From an uncultured Fusicatenibacter sp. (GTDB lineage: Bacteria > Bacillota > Clostridia > Lachnospirales > Lachnospiraceae), in NCBI GenBank assembly GCA_902493585.1, contig CABUPZ010000042.1, positions 1 through 20,291 of the forward strand: a DNA stretch of 20,291 nucleotides, written 5' to 3'. The notes under the pieces are model-generated. The model was given only the letters and a program-made list of their open reading frames with translations, made no database searches and was not told the origin of the DNA. The translations under genes and the position numbers were made by a program. Below, in pieces: positions 14,326-20,291 of the stretch (positions within the stretch are counted from its first letter, which is position 1; every line of letters starts with the position of its first letter).

Positions 14326-16239
14326 TTACTCCGCCAGCTCTTCCCATTTTTCATAAAGCTGTTCCAGCTCCGCGGCAATCTCAGCTTTTTCATTGCTCAG
14401 CGCCACGCATTTTGAGACATCCGTCGCCACCTCCGGCTGGGACATTTCTTTGTCAATCTCCGCATCACGGGTCTCCAGTTCTTCAATCCGAGCTTCCGTC
14501 TTTTTCAGATCATTCTCACGTTTTCTCTGACGTGCCTGTTCCTCCTTCTGAGATTTCCAGTCCAGTTTGACTGCCGACTGCGCCGGCTTTTCCACCTTGT
14601 CAGCAACCGCGGACGGCGCATAGATACTGGTCAGTTCTTCTTTCTTTTCCAGATAATAATCATAATTTCCAATGTAATTGACAAGCTGCTGGTTGGTCAG
14701 TTCCAGGATACGGGTGGCTGTCTGATTGATAAAATAACGGTCATGGGAAACATAGAGTACAGTTCCCGTATAATCCCTCAGCGCCTGCTCCAGAATCTCC
14801 TTGGAGACAATATCCAGATGGTTCGTCGGCTCGTCCAGGATCAGAAAATTGGCGTTGGAGAGCATCAGTTTTGCCAGAGAGATTCTTCCCCGTTCCCCGC
14901 CGCTGAGCGTATGGATCGGCTGAAAGACATCGTCCTCCGTAAACAGGAATGCTGCCAGCACATTGCGGATTTCTGTATTGGTCAGATACGGATAGGTGTC
15001 TGAAATCTCCTGAAAGATTGTCTTATCCATATGGAGCACCTGATGTTCCTGGTCGTAATAGCCGATCTGCACCTTGGTTCCCAGCTCGATCTGTCCGCCG
15101 TCCGGCGCTACGACACCGTTCAGGATCTTCAGGATCGTGGTCTTTCCGGTTCCGTTGTTTCCAATGATCGCCACCCGTTCCCCACGCCGGATCTCAAAAT
15201 TCAGGTCAGAAAACAGCGGCTGTCCCGGAAAACTCTTGGACAGGTTCGACACGCGAAGGACATCGTTTCCGCTGGTCACCCTCGGCTCCAGACGGATCCG
15301 CATATCCGCGCGCACTTCCGAAGGTTTTTCCAGCACCTCCATCTTATCCAGCATTTTTTCACGGCTTTCCGCCCTGCGGATCGATTTTTCACGGTTGAAG
15401 GATTTCAGTTTCGCGATGACTTCCTCCTGATGGCGGATTTCCTGCTGCTGATTCATCCAGGCGTGGTAGGCCGCCTCACGGAGCATCGCCTTTTTCTGAC
15501 TGTAGGCAGAGTAGTTTCCCTCAAAGGTGGTCACTTTGCCCGCGTCAATCTCGACAATCTTTGTCACGACACGATCCAGGAAGTAACGGTCATGGGAAAC
15601 GATGAACACAGCCCCGCTGTAATTCAGCAGGTACCCCTCCAGCCAGGCGATGGACTCCATATCCAGATGGTTGGTCGGCTCATCCAGCAGGATCACATCC
15701 GGTTTGGTCAGCAGAAGACGTCCCAGAGCGACGCGGGTTTTCTGACCGCCGGAAAGCGTCGACACCTTTTTGTCAAATTCCTCCGGTTCAAAACCAAGCC
15801 CTTTCAGTACACCGACCACCTCACTGCGGTAAGCATATCCGTTTTCCAGTTCAAACGTATGGGAGAGGCGGGTATAGGTATTCATCAGTTCTTCCAGCCT
15901 TTCTCCCTGCTCCTGTTTCATTTCCGTCTCCAGGGCGCGGAGCCTTTCTTCCATGCGGATCAGCTCCTGCTTCGCCTGAAGCACTTCCTCATAGATTGTC
16001 AGGTCTCCGGTCAGGTCCTGATGCTGTGCCAGATACCCAAGCGTCTTTCCTTTGGAGAGGATCACTTCCCCGGTATCCGCCGTCATTTCCCCGACGATGA
16101 TCTTAAACAGTGTGGATTTCCCCGCCCCATTGATCCCGACCAGTGCCGCCTTTTCCCGTTCTTCTATATGAAAGGAGGCATCTTTCAGGATCTCGTTGGT
16201 TCCAAATGCCTTTGAAATATTCTGACATGCTAATATCAT
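14326..16239 (-). CDS. ABC-F family ATP-binding protein (YdiF/Uup-like)
   Basis: A cytoplasmic, ribosome-associated ATPase with two ABC domains and no membrane part. ABC-F proteins act at the ribosomal E site in translation rescue; some protect against antibiotics. In 637 residues: NBD1 has Walker A GINGAGKST (Lys41), signature LSGGQ (162-166) and Walker B ILLDEPTNHLD (183-193); NBD2 has GNNGTGKTT (360-368), LSGGERGR (445-452) and FLILDEPTNHLD. The linker between them (about 240-320) is charged and helical, and a Lys/Glu-rich coiled-coil tail covers about 555-637. That tail fits the YdiF/Uup-type housekeeping group more than short resistance types, but this cannot be settled here. ATG 16239 follows AGGAGG; the open frame upstream runs through the promoter and is not coding. 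Confidence 0.93.
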   Translation of the reverse strand: MILACQNISKAFGTNEILKDASFHIEEREKAALVGINGAGKSTLFKIIVGEMTADTGEVILSKGKTLGYLAQHQDLTGDLTIYEEVLQAKQELIRMEERLRALETEMKQEQGERLEELMNTYTRLSHTFELENGYAYRSEVVGVLKGLGFEPEEFDKKVSTLSGGQKTRVALGRLLLTKPDVILLDEPTNHLDMESIAWLEGYLLNYSGAVFIVSHDRYFLDRVVTKIVEIDAGKVTTFEGNYSAYSQKKAMLREAAYHAWMNQQQEIRHQEEVIAKLKSFNREKSIRRAESREKMLDKMEVLEKPSEVRADMRIRLEPRVTSGNDVLRVSNLSKSFPGQPLFSDLNFEIRRGERVAIIGNNGTGKTTILKILNGVVAPDGGQIELGTKVQIGYYDQEHQVLHMDKTIFQEISDTYPYLTNTEIRNVLAAFLFTEDDVFQPIHTLSGGERGRISLAKLMLSNANFLILDEPTNHLDIVSKEILEQALRDYTGTVLYVSHDRYFINQTATRILELTNQQLVNYIGNYDYYLEKKEELTSIYAPSAVADKVEKPAQSAVKLDWKSQKEEQARQRKRENDLKKTEARIEELETRDAEIDKEMSQPEVATDVSKCVALSNEKAEIAAELEQLYEKWEELAE

Positions 16240-16324
16240 ATGTTCCTCCTGTAACCCTGATTTTTTTTGAAAGTCTCCGGTATCTGAAGATTCTACCCGG
16301 CGATTTTCGATCAGAATCTCTCTT

Positions 16325-16353
16325 ATTATAGAGAAGAGCAAAGAAAATTTCAA
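16325..16353 (-). promoter_or_regulatory. Promoter of the ABC-F gene
   Basis: On the minus strand, TTGAAA (16353-16348), a 17-bp spacer and TATAAT (16330-16325). The predicted start near 16318 gives a leader of about 80 nt before the ATG at 16239. Its -35 is only 7 bp from the -35 of the divergent rex promoter. Confidence 0.8.
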
Positions 16354-16360
16354 TAAATCT

Positions 16361-16389
16361 TTGACAATTTTCTCACATACATATATAAT
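16361..16389 (+). promoter_or_regulatory. Promoter of rex with possible Rex operator
   Basis: TTGACA (16361-16366), a 17-bp spacer and TATAAT (16384-16389) match the sigma-A consensus exactly. The span 16361-16378 (TTGACA, six bases, TCACAT) matches the Rex operator pattern TTGTGA-N6-TCACAA at 9 of 12 positions, so Rex may repress its own gene here. The operator call is tentative; the promoter call is firm. Confidence 0.8.
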
Positions 16390-16509
16390 AAACTTATATT
16401 TTTGTATACATATCCATAAAATCTGAAGGCCGGAACCGTTGAAAGCATCCATTTTCGTCTGATTTTCCGGTACAGAATTTACGGATATGGCAGTTAGGAG
16501 GAAACGATC

Positions 16510-17169
16510 TTGGAAGAAAAAGGCATTTCACGAGCAGTCATCAAAAGGCTTCCACGATATTATCGGTATCTGGGGGAGCTTTTGGAGGATGGCGTAGAGC
16601 GAATCTCATCCAGCGAGCTCAGTGAACGTATGAAAGTGACCGCCTCACAGATTCGACAGGATTTGAACAATTTTGGAGGCTTCGGACAGCAGGGCTACGG
16701 ATACAATGTCCGCTACCTCTACACGGAAATCGGAAAGATCCTCGGTCTGGACCGTACCCATAATATGATCATCGTCGGCGCAGGTAATCTCGGACAGGCA
16801 CTGGCAAATTACGCGGCTTTTGACCGCAGCGGTTTTAAAACCGTGGGCATCTTCGATGTCAACCCGGTGCTGAAGGGCGTCAGCGTCCGGGGAATTCCGA
16901 TCCGCATGACCGAGGAACTTCCGGACTTTATCCGCGAAAACAATGTGGAGATTGCCGCTTTGACCCTGCCGAAGGCAAAGGCGCTGGAGATGGCAAAGCT
17001 CCTTGCAGACTGCGGCGTGAAAGCGTTCTGGAATTTTGCACATACCGATCTGAACCTTGCCCTGCCGGGTGATTTTATTGTAGAGAACGTTCATCTTTCC
17101 GAAAGTCTGATGCGCCTTTCCTACAATCTCACCCGTTATGAGTCTGAACATAAACAGCAGAAACCGTAA
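16510..17169 (+). CDS. rex: Redox-sensing transcriptional repressor Rex
   Basis: Rex represses fermentation and respiration genes and releases DNA when NADH rises relative to NAD+. The 219 residues comprise an N-terminal winged helix (about 1-80, with ISRAVIKRLPRYYRYL, MKVTASQIRQDLNNFGGFGQQGYGY) and a Rossmann domain starting at MIIVGAGNLGQALANY (86-101), with the dimer-swapping C-terminal helix FIVENVHLSESLMRLSYNL. TTG 16510 is the start: AGGAGG (16496-16501) lies 8 nt upstream and homologues begin at this point. It is transcribed from a consensus promoter divergent from the ABC-F gene, followed by a terminator at 17207-17264. Nnr, another NAD(P)H-related function, is next. Confidence 0.96.
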   Translation: MEEKGISRAVIKRLPRYYRYLGELLEDGVERISSSELSERMKVTASQIRQDLNNFGGFGQQGYGYNVRYLYTEIGKILGLDRTHNMIIVGAGNLGQALANYAAFDRSGFKTVGIFDVNPVLKGVSVRGIPIRMTEELPDFIRENNVEIAALTLPKAKALEMAKLLADCGVKAFWNFAHTDLNLALPGDFIVENVHLSESLMRLSYNLTRYESEHKQQKP

Positions 17170-17206
17170 TATTGGATTGCCGGAGCTGTCCGGCAGCAAA
17201 TTTGTT

Positions 17207-17264
17207 CTGAAATGCAGTATCCAGGCAGTTTTGACTGTCCGCGCATTTCAGGACTTTTTCTTTT
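17207..17264 (+). terminator. Terminator after rex
   Basis: CTGAAATGC (17207-17215) pairs with GCATTTCAG (17243-17251), enclosing an inner CAGT-TTTG-ACTG hairpin, and is followed by T-rich sequence to 17264 (five T, C, four T). A separate tight 7-bp hairpin (17178-17184 with 17189-17195) lies just after the rex stop. No clear nnr promoter was found between here and 17343. Confidence 0.65.
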
Positions 17265-17343
17265 ACGGCACAAGGAGAATGCCGCAGCAGAGCCTGTTCC
17301 TCTTTGCGGTATCTGATTTTTGTATTCGAGAGGAGGAGAAATC

Positions 17344-18945
17344 ATGCAAGAACTGGTGACTGCCATTCAGATGCGCCGCAGTGACGCACATACCATAGAA
17401 CAGCAGAACATGCCGTCTGCGGTCCTGATGGAGCGTGCCGCACTTTCCGTTGTGGATGTGCTCCTGCAGAACTATGAGCCGAAAAAGATCCTTGCCGTAT
17501 GCGGAACGGGAAACAACGGCGGGGACGGGGTCGCTGCCGCCAGGATCCTGACGCTTCGCGGATATCGGGCGGAAATTTTCCCGGTGGGAGATCCGGAACA
17601 TTACAGCGAAGGAATGAAGGAACAGATGGAAATTGCAGAAAAATACCGGATACCAGTGGTTAAAAATCCTGTATTTGCGGAATATACTGTTATCATAGAC
17701 GCTGTCTTTGGCACCGGACTGTCCCGTCCCGTCACCGGCGTCTATGCAGCGGTGATCGATCAGATCAATGAAAGCCATGTCCCGGTGATCTCCGTGGACA
17801 TCCCCTCCGGCATACATACCGACACTGGCAGAATCCTCGGTACAGCGGTGCGCGCCTGCGAAACCGTCACCTTTGCCTTTGAAAAGCCAGGTCTTCATCT
17901 TCCGCCGGGAAGTATCTGCGCCGGAACGATCCATACGTCAGAAATCGGCATCACCGGCTGTTTTTCTCCCGGGGAGACACGCTATTACCGGATGGAGCAG
18001 GAAGATCTTGTTCCATTTCTGCAAAGAGATCCTCTTGGGAACAAAGGGACGTTCGGCAAGATTCTCATCGCTGCCGGCTCCAAAGAAATCTGCGGTGCGG
18101 CAATGCTCTGTTCCGAAGCTGCTTTTCGCTCCGGCGCCGGCATGCTCCGGATCCTGACAGAGGAACACAACCGGCTGCCGCTTCTGATGAAGCTCCCGGA
18201 AGCCATGCTGACCCTTTACCGGGAGGAAGAACCCCTGGAGCAGGCAGCACTCGACCAGGCGATGGAATGGGCGGATCTGATCCTTGCGGGACCCGGAATC
18301 GGCACCGGAAACACCGCCAGAGAACTTGTAGCATACCTGTTAGCCAACAGCCGTCTTCCGGTCGTTCTGGACGCAGACGCGCTGAACCTGATCGCCCGTG
18401 AGCCGGAACTTCTGCGCCAGGCGTCCTGTCCGACGGTCATTACGCCACATCTCGGCGAGATGGCGCGGCTGACCGGAAAAAGCATCGCAGACCTGAAAGA
18501 AGATCTGCCCGCCGCCGCGCTGGACTTTGCAAAGACATTCCACACCATTTGTGTCCTGAAAGACGCCCGCACGGTTGTCGCCTCACCAGAAGGCCGCGTT
18601 TACCTCAACACTTCCGGCTGCAGCGCTCTTGCGACAGCGGGAAGCGGAGATGTCCTCGCCGGTATTCTCGCGTCTTTTCTGGTACAGCAAACCCATGCGC
18701 CTCATCCACAGCCGGCAGACTGCACTGCGGCAGCGGCGGTCTTTCTCCACGGGTTGCTGGGAGAACTGGCCGCCAGACAGCGAAACGAAGCCTCCGTGCT
18801 GGCCGGCGACCTGATCCGAACCCTTACCTTCGGCCCGTTGTTCCGCGGGCAGGAATCTTTGGAACGCCGCAGCATTGATAAAAACCTTCCGGCGGAACCT
18901 TCCGCCCCTGCAGGTATACCTCCGAGAAAAATAGGGAATACTTAA
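17344..18945 (+). CDS. nnr: Bifunctional NAD(P)HX epimerase / ADP-dependent NAD(P)HX dehydratase
   Basis: This enzyme repairs hydrated, inactive NADH and NADPH: the N-terminal domain interconverts the R and S epimers, and the C-terminal domain dehydrates the S form using ADP. In 533 residues, the epimerase part (about 1-215) shows CGTGNNGGDGVAAARIL (53-69), DAVFGTGLSRPV and SVDIPSGIHTDTG. The dehydratase part (about 225-505) shows NKGTFGKILIAAGS, AGPGIGTG, LDADALN, TPHLGEMARLTG and TAGSGDVLAGIL, with catalytic Asp436. The tail after about 505 is Pro/Arg rich and not conserved. ATG 17344 has a GAGGAGG site directly upstream. In many Firmicutes this gene lies with acpS, alr and mazEF; here acpS and alr are missing and mazF follows after 32 nt. 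Confidence 0.94.
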   Translation: MQELVTAIQMRRSDAHTIEQQNMPSAVLMERAALSVVDVLLQNYEPKKILAVCGTGNNGGDGVAAARILTLRGYRAEIFPVGDPEHYSEGMKEQMEIAEKYRIPVVKNPVFAEYTVIIDAVFGTGLSRPVTGVYAAVIDQINESHVPVISVDIPSGIHTDTGRILGTAVRACETVTFAFEKPGLHLPPGSICAGTIHTSEIGITGCFSPGETRYYRMEQEDLVPFLQRDPLGNKGTFGKILIAAGSKEICGAAMLCSEAAFRSGAGMLRILTEEHNRLPLLMKLPEAMLTLYREEEPLEQAALDQAMEWADLILAGPGIGTGNTARELVAYLLANSRLPVVLDADALNLIAREPELLRQASCPTVITPHLGEMARLTGKSIADLKEDLPAAALDFAKTFHTICVLKDARTVVASPEGRVYLNTSGCSALATAGSGDVLAGILASFLVQQTHAPHPQPADCTAAAAVFLHGLLGELAARQRNEASVLAGDLIRTLTFGPLFRGQESLERRSIDKNLPAEPSAPAGIPPRKIGNT

Positions 18946-18977
18946 GCCAGACCATAAAAATCGGAGAGTGAACAACA

Positions 18978-19325
18978 TTGATGATTAAACGAGGCGATAT
19001 TTTTTATGCAGACCTGCGGCCGGTCGTAGGAAGCGAGCAGGGCGGTGTGCGCCCGGTTCTGATCATACAGAATGATATCGGCAACAAACACAGCCCCACC
19101 GTGATCTGCGCGGCCATCACATCCAAGATGAACAAGGCAAAACTGCCGACGCATATCGAAATCGAAGCTTCCGATTACGGGATTATGCGGGATTCCGTGA
19201 TCCTGCTGGAACAGCTCCGCACCATCGACAAACGAAGGCTGAAAGACAAGATCTGCCATCTGAACAAAGAACAGCTGGCTTCTGTGGACGAAGCCCTGAA
19301 GATCAGCCTGGATCTGCTTACATAA
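18978..19325 (+). CDS. mazF: MazF/PemK-type endoribonuclease toxin, no adjacent antitoxin
   Basis: An mRNA-cleaving ribonuclease of the MazF (EndoA) type. It aligns closely with Bacillus subtilis EndoA: KRGDIFYADLRPVVGSEQGG, RPVLIIQNDIGNKHSPTV, then YGIMRDSVILLEQLRTIDKRRL. Catalytic Arg and Thr sit in GVRPVL and AAITSK; counted from TTG 18978 they are residues 25 and 48, the Bacillus numbers. ATG 18981 is the alternative start; GGAG at 18963-18966 is a little nearer to the TTG. The usual MazE-type antitoxin gene would be just upstream, but only 32 nt separate this gene from nnr, and none lies downstream before yebC. It is therefore an orphan, probably with an antitoxin elsewhere or a restrained housekeeping role; that is inference. 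Confidence 0.92.
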   Translation: MMIKRGDIFYADLRPVVGSEQGGVRPVLIIQNDIGNKHSPTVICAAITSKMNKAKLPTHIEIEASDYGIMRDSVILLEQLRTIDKRRLKDKICHLNKEQLASVDEALKISLDLLT

Positions 19326-19382
19326 GGCTGAACGGTTACGGATGAGCAATGAGCATCCGCCGTGAGAATCCTTTCCCGATTC

Positions 19383-19411
19383 TTGACGAATGTCCGGGAA
19401 AGTGATATATT
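19383..19411 (+). promoter_or_regulatory. Promoter of yebC
   Basis: TTGACG (19383-19388), 17-bp spacer, TATATT (19406-19411), with TGA just ahead of the -10 as an extended element. Two short inverted repeats lie upstream after mazF (19339-19344 with 19354-19359, and 19365-19370 with 19378-19383), neither followed by a T-run. Confidence 0.75.
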
Positions 19412-19473
19412 CTATTAATGGCTTTACGCTGAAATACAGATTCGCTGAAACAGAGAAAAAGGAGAGAACAAAC

Positions 19474-20202
19474 ATGTCAGGACATTCCAAGTTTGCCAAT
19501 ATTAAGCATAAGAAAGAAAAAAACGACGCCAAAAAGGGCAAAATTTTTACCATTATCGGCCGTGAGATCGTGATCGCCGTAAAAGAGGGCGGTCCGGACC
19601 CGGCAAACAACAGCAAACTGCGTGATGTGATCGCCAAGGCAAAAGCAAACAACATGCCGAACGACACCATCGAGCGCGGAATCAAAAAAGCAGCCGGAGA
19701 TTCCAATGCCGACAACTATGAACGTATTACATATGAAGGTTACGGTCCCAACGGAATCGCTATCATCGTTGAGACTCTGACCGACAACAAAAACCGTACC
19801 GCAGCCAATGTAAGAAGCGCATTCACCAAAGGAAACGGAAATGTGGGCACTCCGGGATGTGTTTCCTATATGTTCGATCAGAAAGGGCAGATCATCATCG
19901 ACAAAGAAGAGTGCGAGACGGATTCTGACGATCTGATGATGATGGCGCTGGATGCCGGCGCGGAAGACTTCCAGGAAGAGGAAGACAGCTACGAGATCCT
20001 GACCGCTCCGGATGATTTCTCTGCAGTGCGTGAGGCGCTGGAAAAAGAAGGAATCCCGATGGCGGAGGCTGATATCGCGATGATCCCACAGAACTATATC
20101 GCTCTGACGGATGAGCAGGCGCTGAAAAACCTGAACCGTACCCTGGATCTCCTGGAGGACGACGACGACGTTCAGAACGTATACACGAATCTGGACGCAT
20201 AA
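19474..20202 (+). CDS. yebC: YebC/PmpR family protein
   Basis: A 242-residue member of the YebC/TACO1 family. Members were long called transcription regulators; more recent work ties some of them to relief of ribosome stalling on proline-rich stretches. Typical features are the N-terminus SGHSKFANIKHKKEKNDAKKGKIF, NNMPNDTIERGIKKA near 70, YEGYGPNGIAIIVETLTDNKNRT in the middle, and a strongly acidic second half ending DDDDVQNVYTNLDA. It is full length. ATG 19474 has AAAAAGGAGA upstream; the frame is open further up without signals. It has its own promoter and looks monocistronic. Confidence 0.96.
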   Translation: MSGHSKFANIKHKKEKNDAKKGKIFTIIGREIVIAVKEGGPDPANNSKLRDVIAKAKANNMPNDTIERGIKKAAGDSNADNYERITYEGYGPNGIAIIVETLTDNKNRTAANVRSAFTKGNGNVGTPGCVSYMFDQKGQIIIDKEECETDSDDLMMMALDAGAEDFQEEEDSYEILTAPDDFSAVREALEKEGIPMAEADIAMIPQNYIALTDEQALKNLNRTLDLLEDDDDVQNVYTNLDA

Positions 20203-20225
20203 TTTCATCGGATGATGCAGATACT

Positions 20226-20248
20226 TATGCTGACAGACGGTCAGCATA
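20226..20248 (+). other. Perfect 9-bp hairpin after yebC
   Basis: TATGCTGAC (20226-20234) pairs with GTCAGCATA (20240-20248) around a 5-nt loop. No T-run follows within the window, so it is not a standard terminator; it may be a weak terminator, an mRNA 3' end structure or part of the next leader. Nothing else was recognised in the last 43 nt. Confidence 0.5.
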
Positions 20249-20291
20249 ACCATGGATCCCTGAAAGGCTTCGATACCGGAGCCCTGAGATC

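Noticed and set aside
17280..17359. Short frame before and overlapping the nnr start (26 codons)
   Set aside because: The AAGGAG lies only one or two bases from its ATG and the frame matches nothing known.

Overview
The window reads as an ordinary chromosomal stretch of a low-oxygen Firmicute of the class Clostridia, most likely a Lachnospiraceae-type gut anaerobe. This is an inference from gene content and style: DapL-type lysine and cell-wall synthesis, a non-discriminating archaeal-type AspRS with GatCAB behind a T-box, Rex, an ANTAR regulator next to glnA, TTG starts with strong AGGAGG ribosome sites, and a GC-leaning codon choice. No phage, IS element, CRISPR array, rRNA or tRNA gene was seen.

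Layout. (1) 1-2939, plus strand: nitrogen assimilation, with the 3' part of gltD, then glnA with its own promoter and a structured leader, then an ANTAR-domain RNA-binding regulator. (2) 2941-4158: dapL, in line with the ANTAR gene. (3) 4168-9183: a strong promoter, a T-box leader whose specifier reads GAAC (Asn codon AAC overlapping Glu codon GAA), then aspS-gatC-gatA-gatB, which make Asn-tRNA and/or Gln-tRNA by transamidation. gatB is broken by a diverged 28-nt tandem duplication. (4) 9250-11306: a small DUF378 membrane protein (+), a bidirectional terminator, then a minus-strand pit/DUF47 phosphate transport pair. (5) 11307-12073: about 770 nt without a convincing gene, holding a possible gene remnant, a minus-strand promoter and phased CTTTAC repeats that resemble a Pho box. 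(6) 12074-14248: an intracellular-type subtilisin and an NADP isocitrate dehydrogenase. (7) 14326-17169: a minus-strand ABC-F ATPase diverging from the redox repressor rex across back-to-back consensus promoters. (8) 17344-20202: the NAD(P)HX repair enzyme nnr, a MazF-type endoribonuclease without an adjacent antitoxin, and a YebC-family protein.

How the genes connect: GltD, GlnA and Icd together set the glutamate/glutamine/2-oxoglutarate node. AspRS-GatCAB uses glutamine or Asn as amide donor for tRNA amidation, and its T-box senses uncharged tRNA. Rex and Nnr both deal with NAD(H) state. The most notable observations are RNA-level: a glnA leader with two mutually exclusive hairpins, one carrying an ANTAR-like A1/G4 hexaloop; the two-codon T-box; and the gatB lesion, which looks like a join between two different gatB alleles rather than simple slippage.
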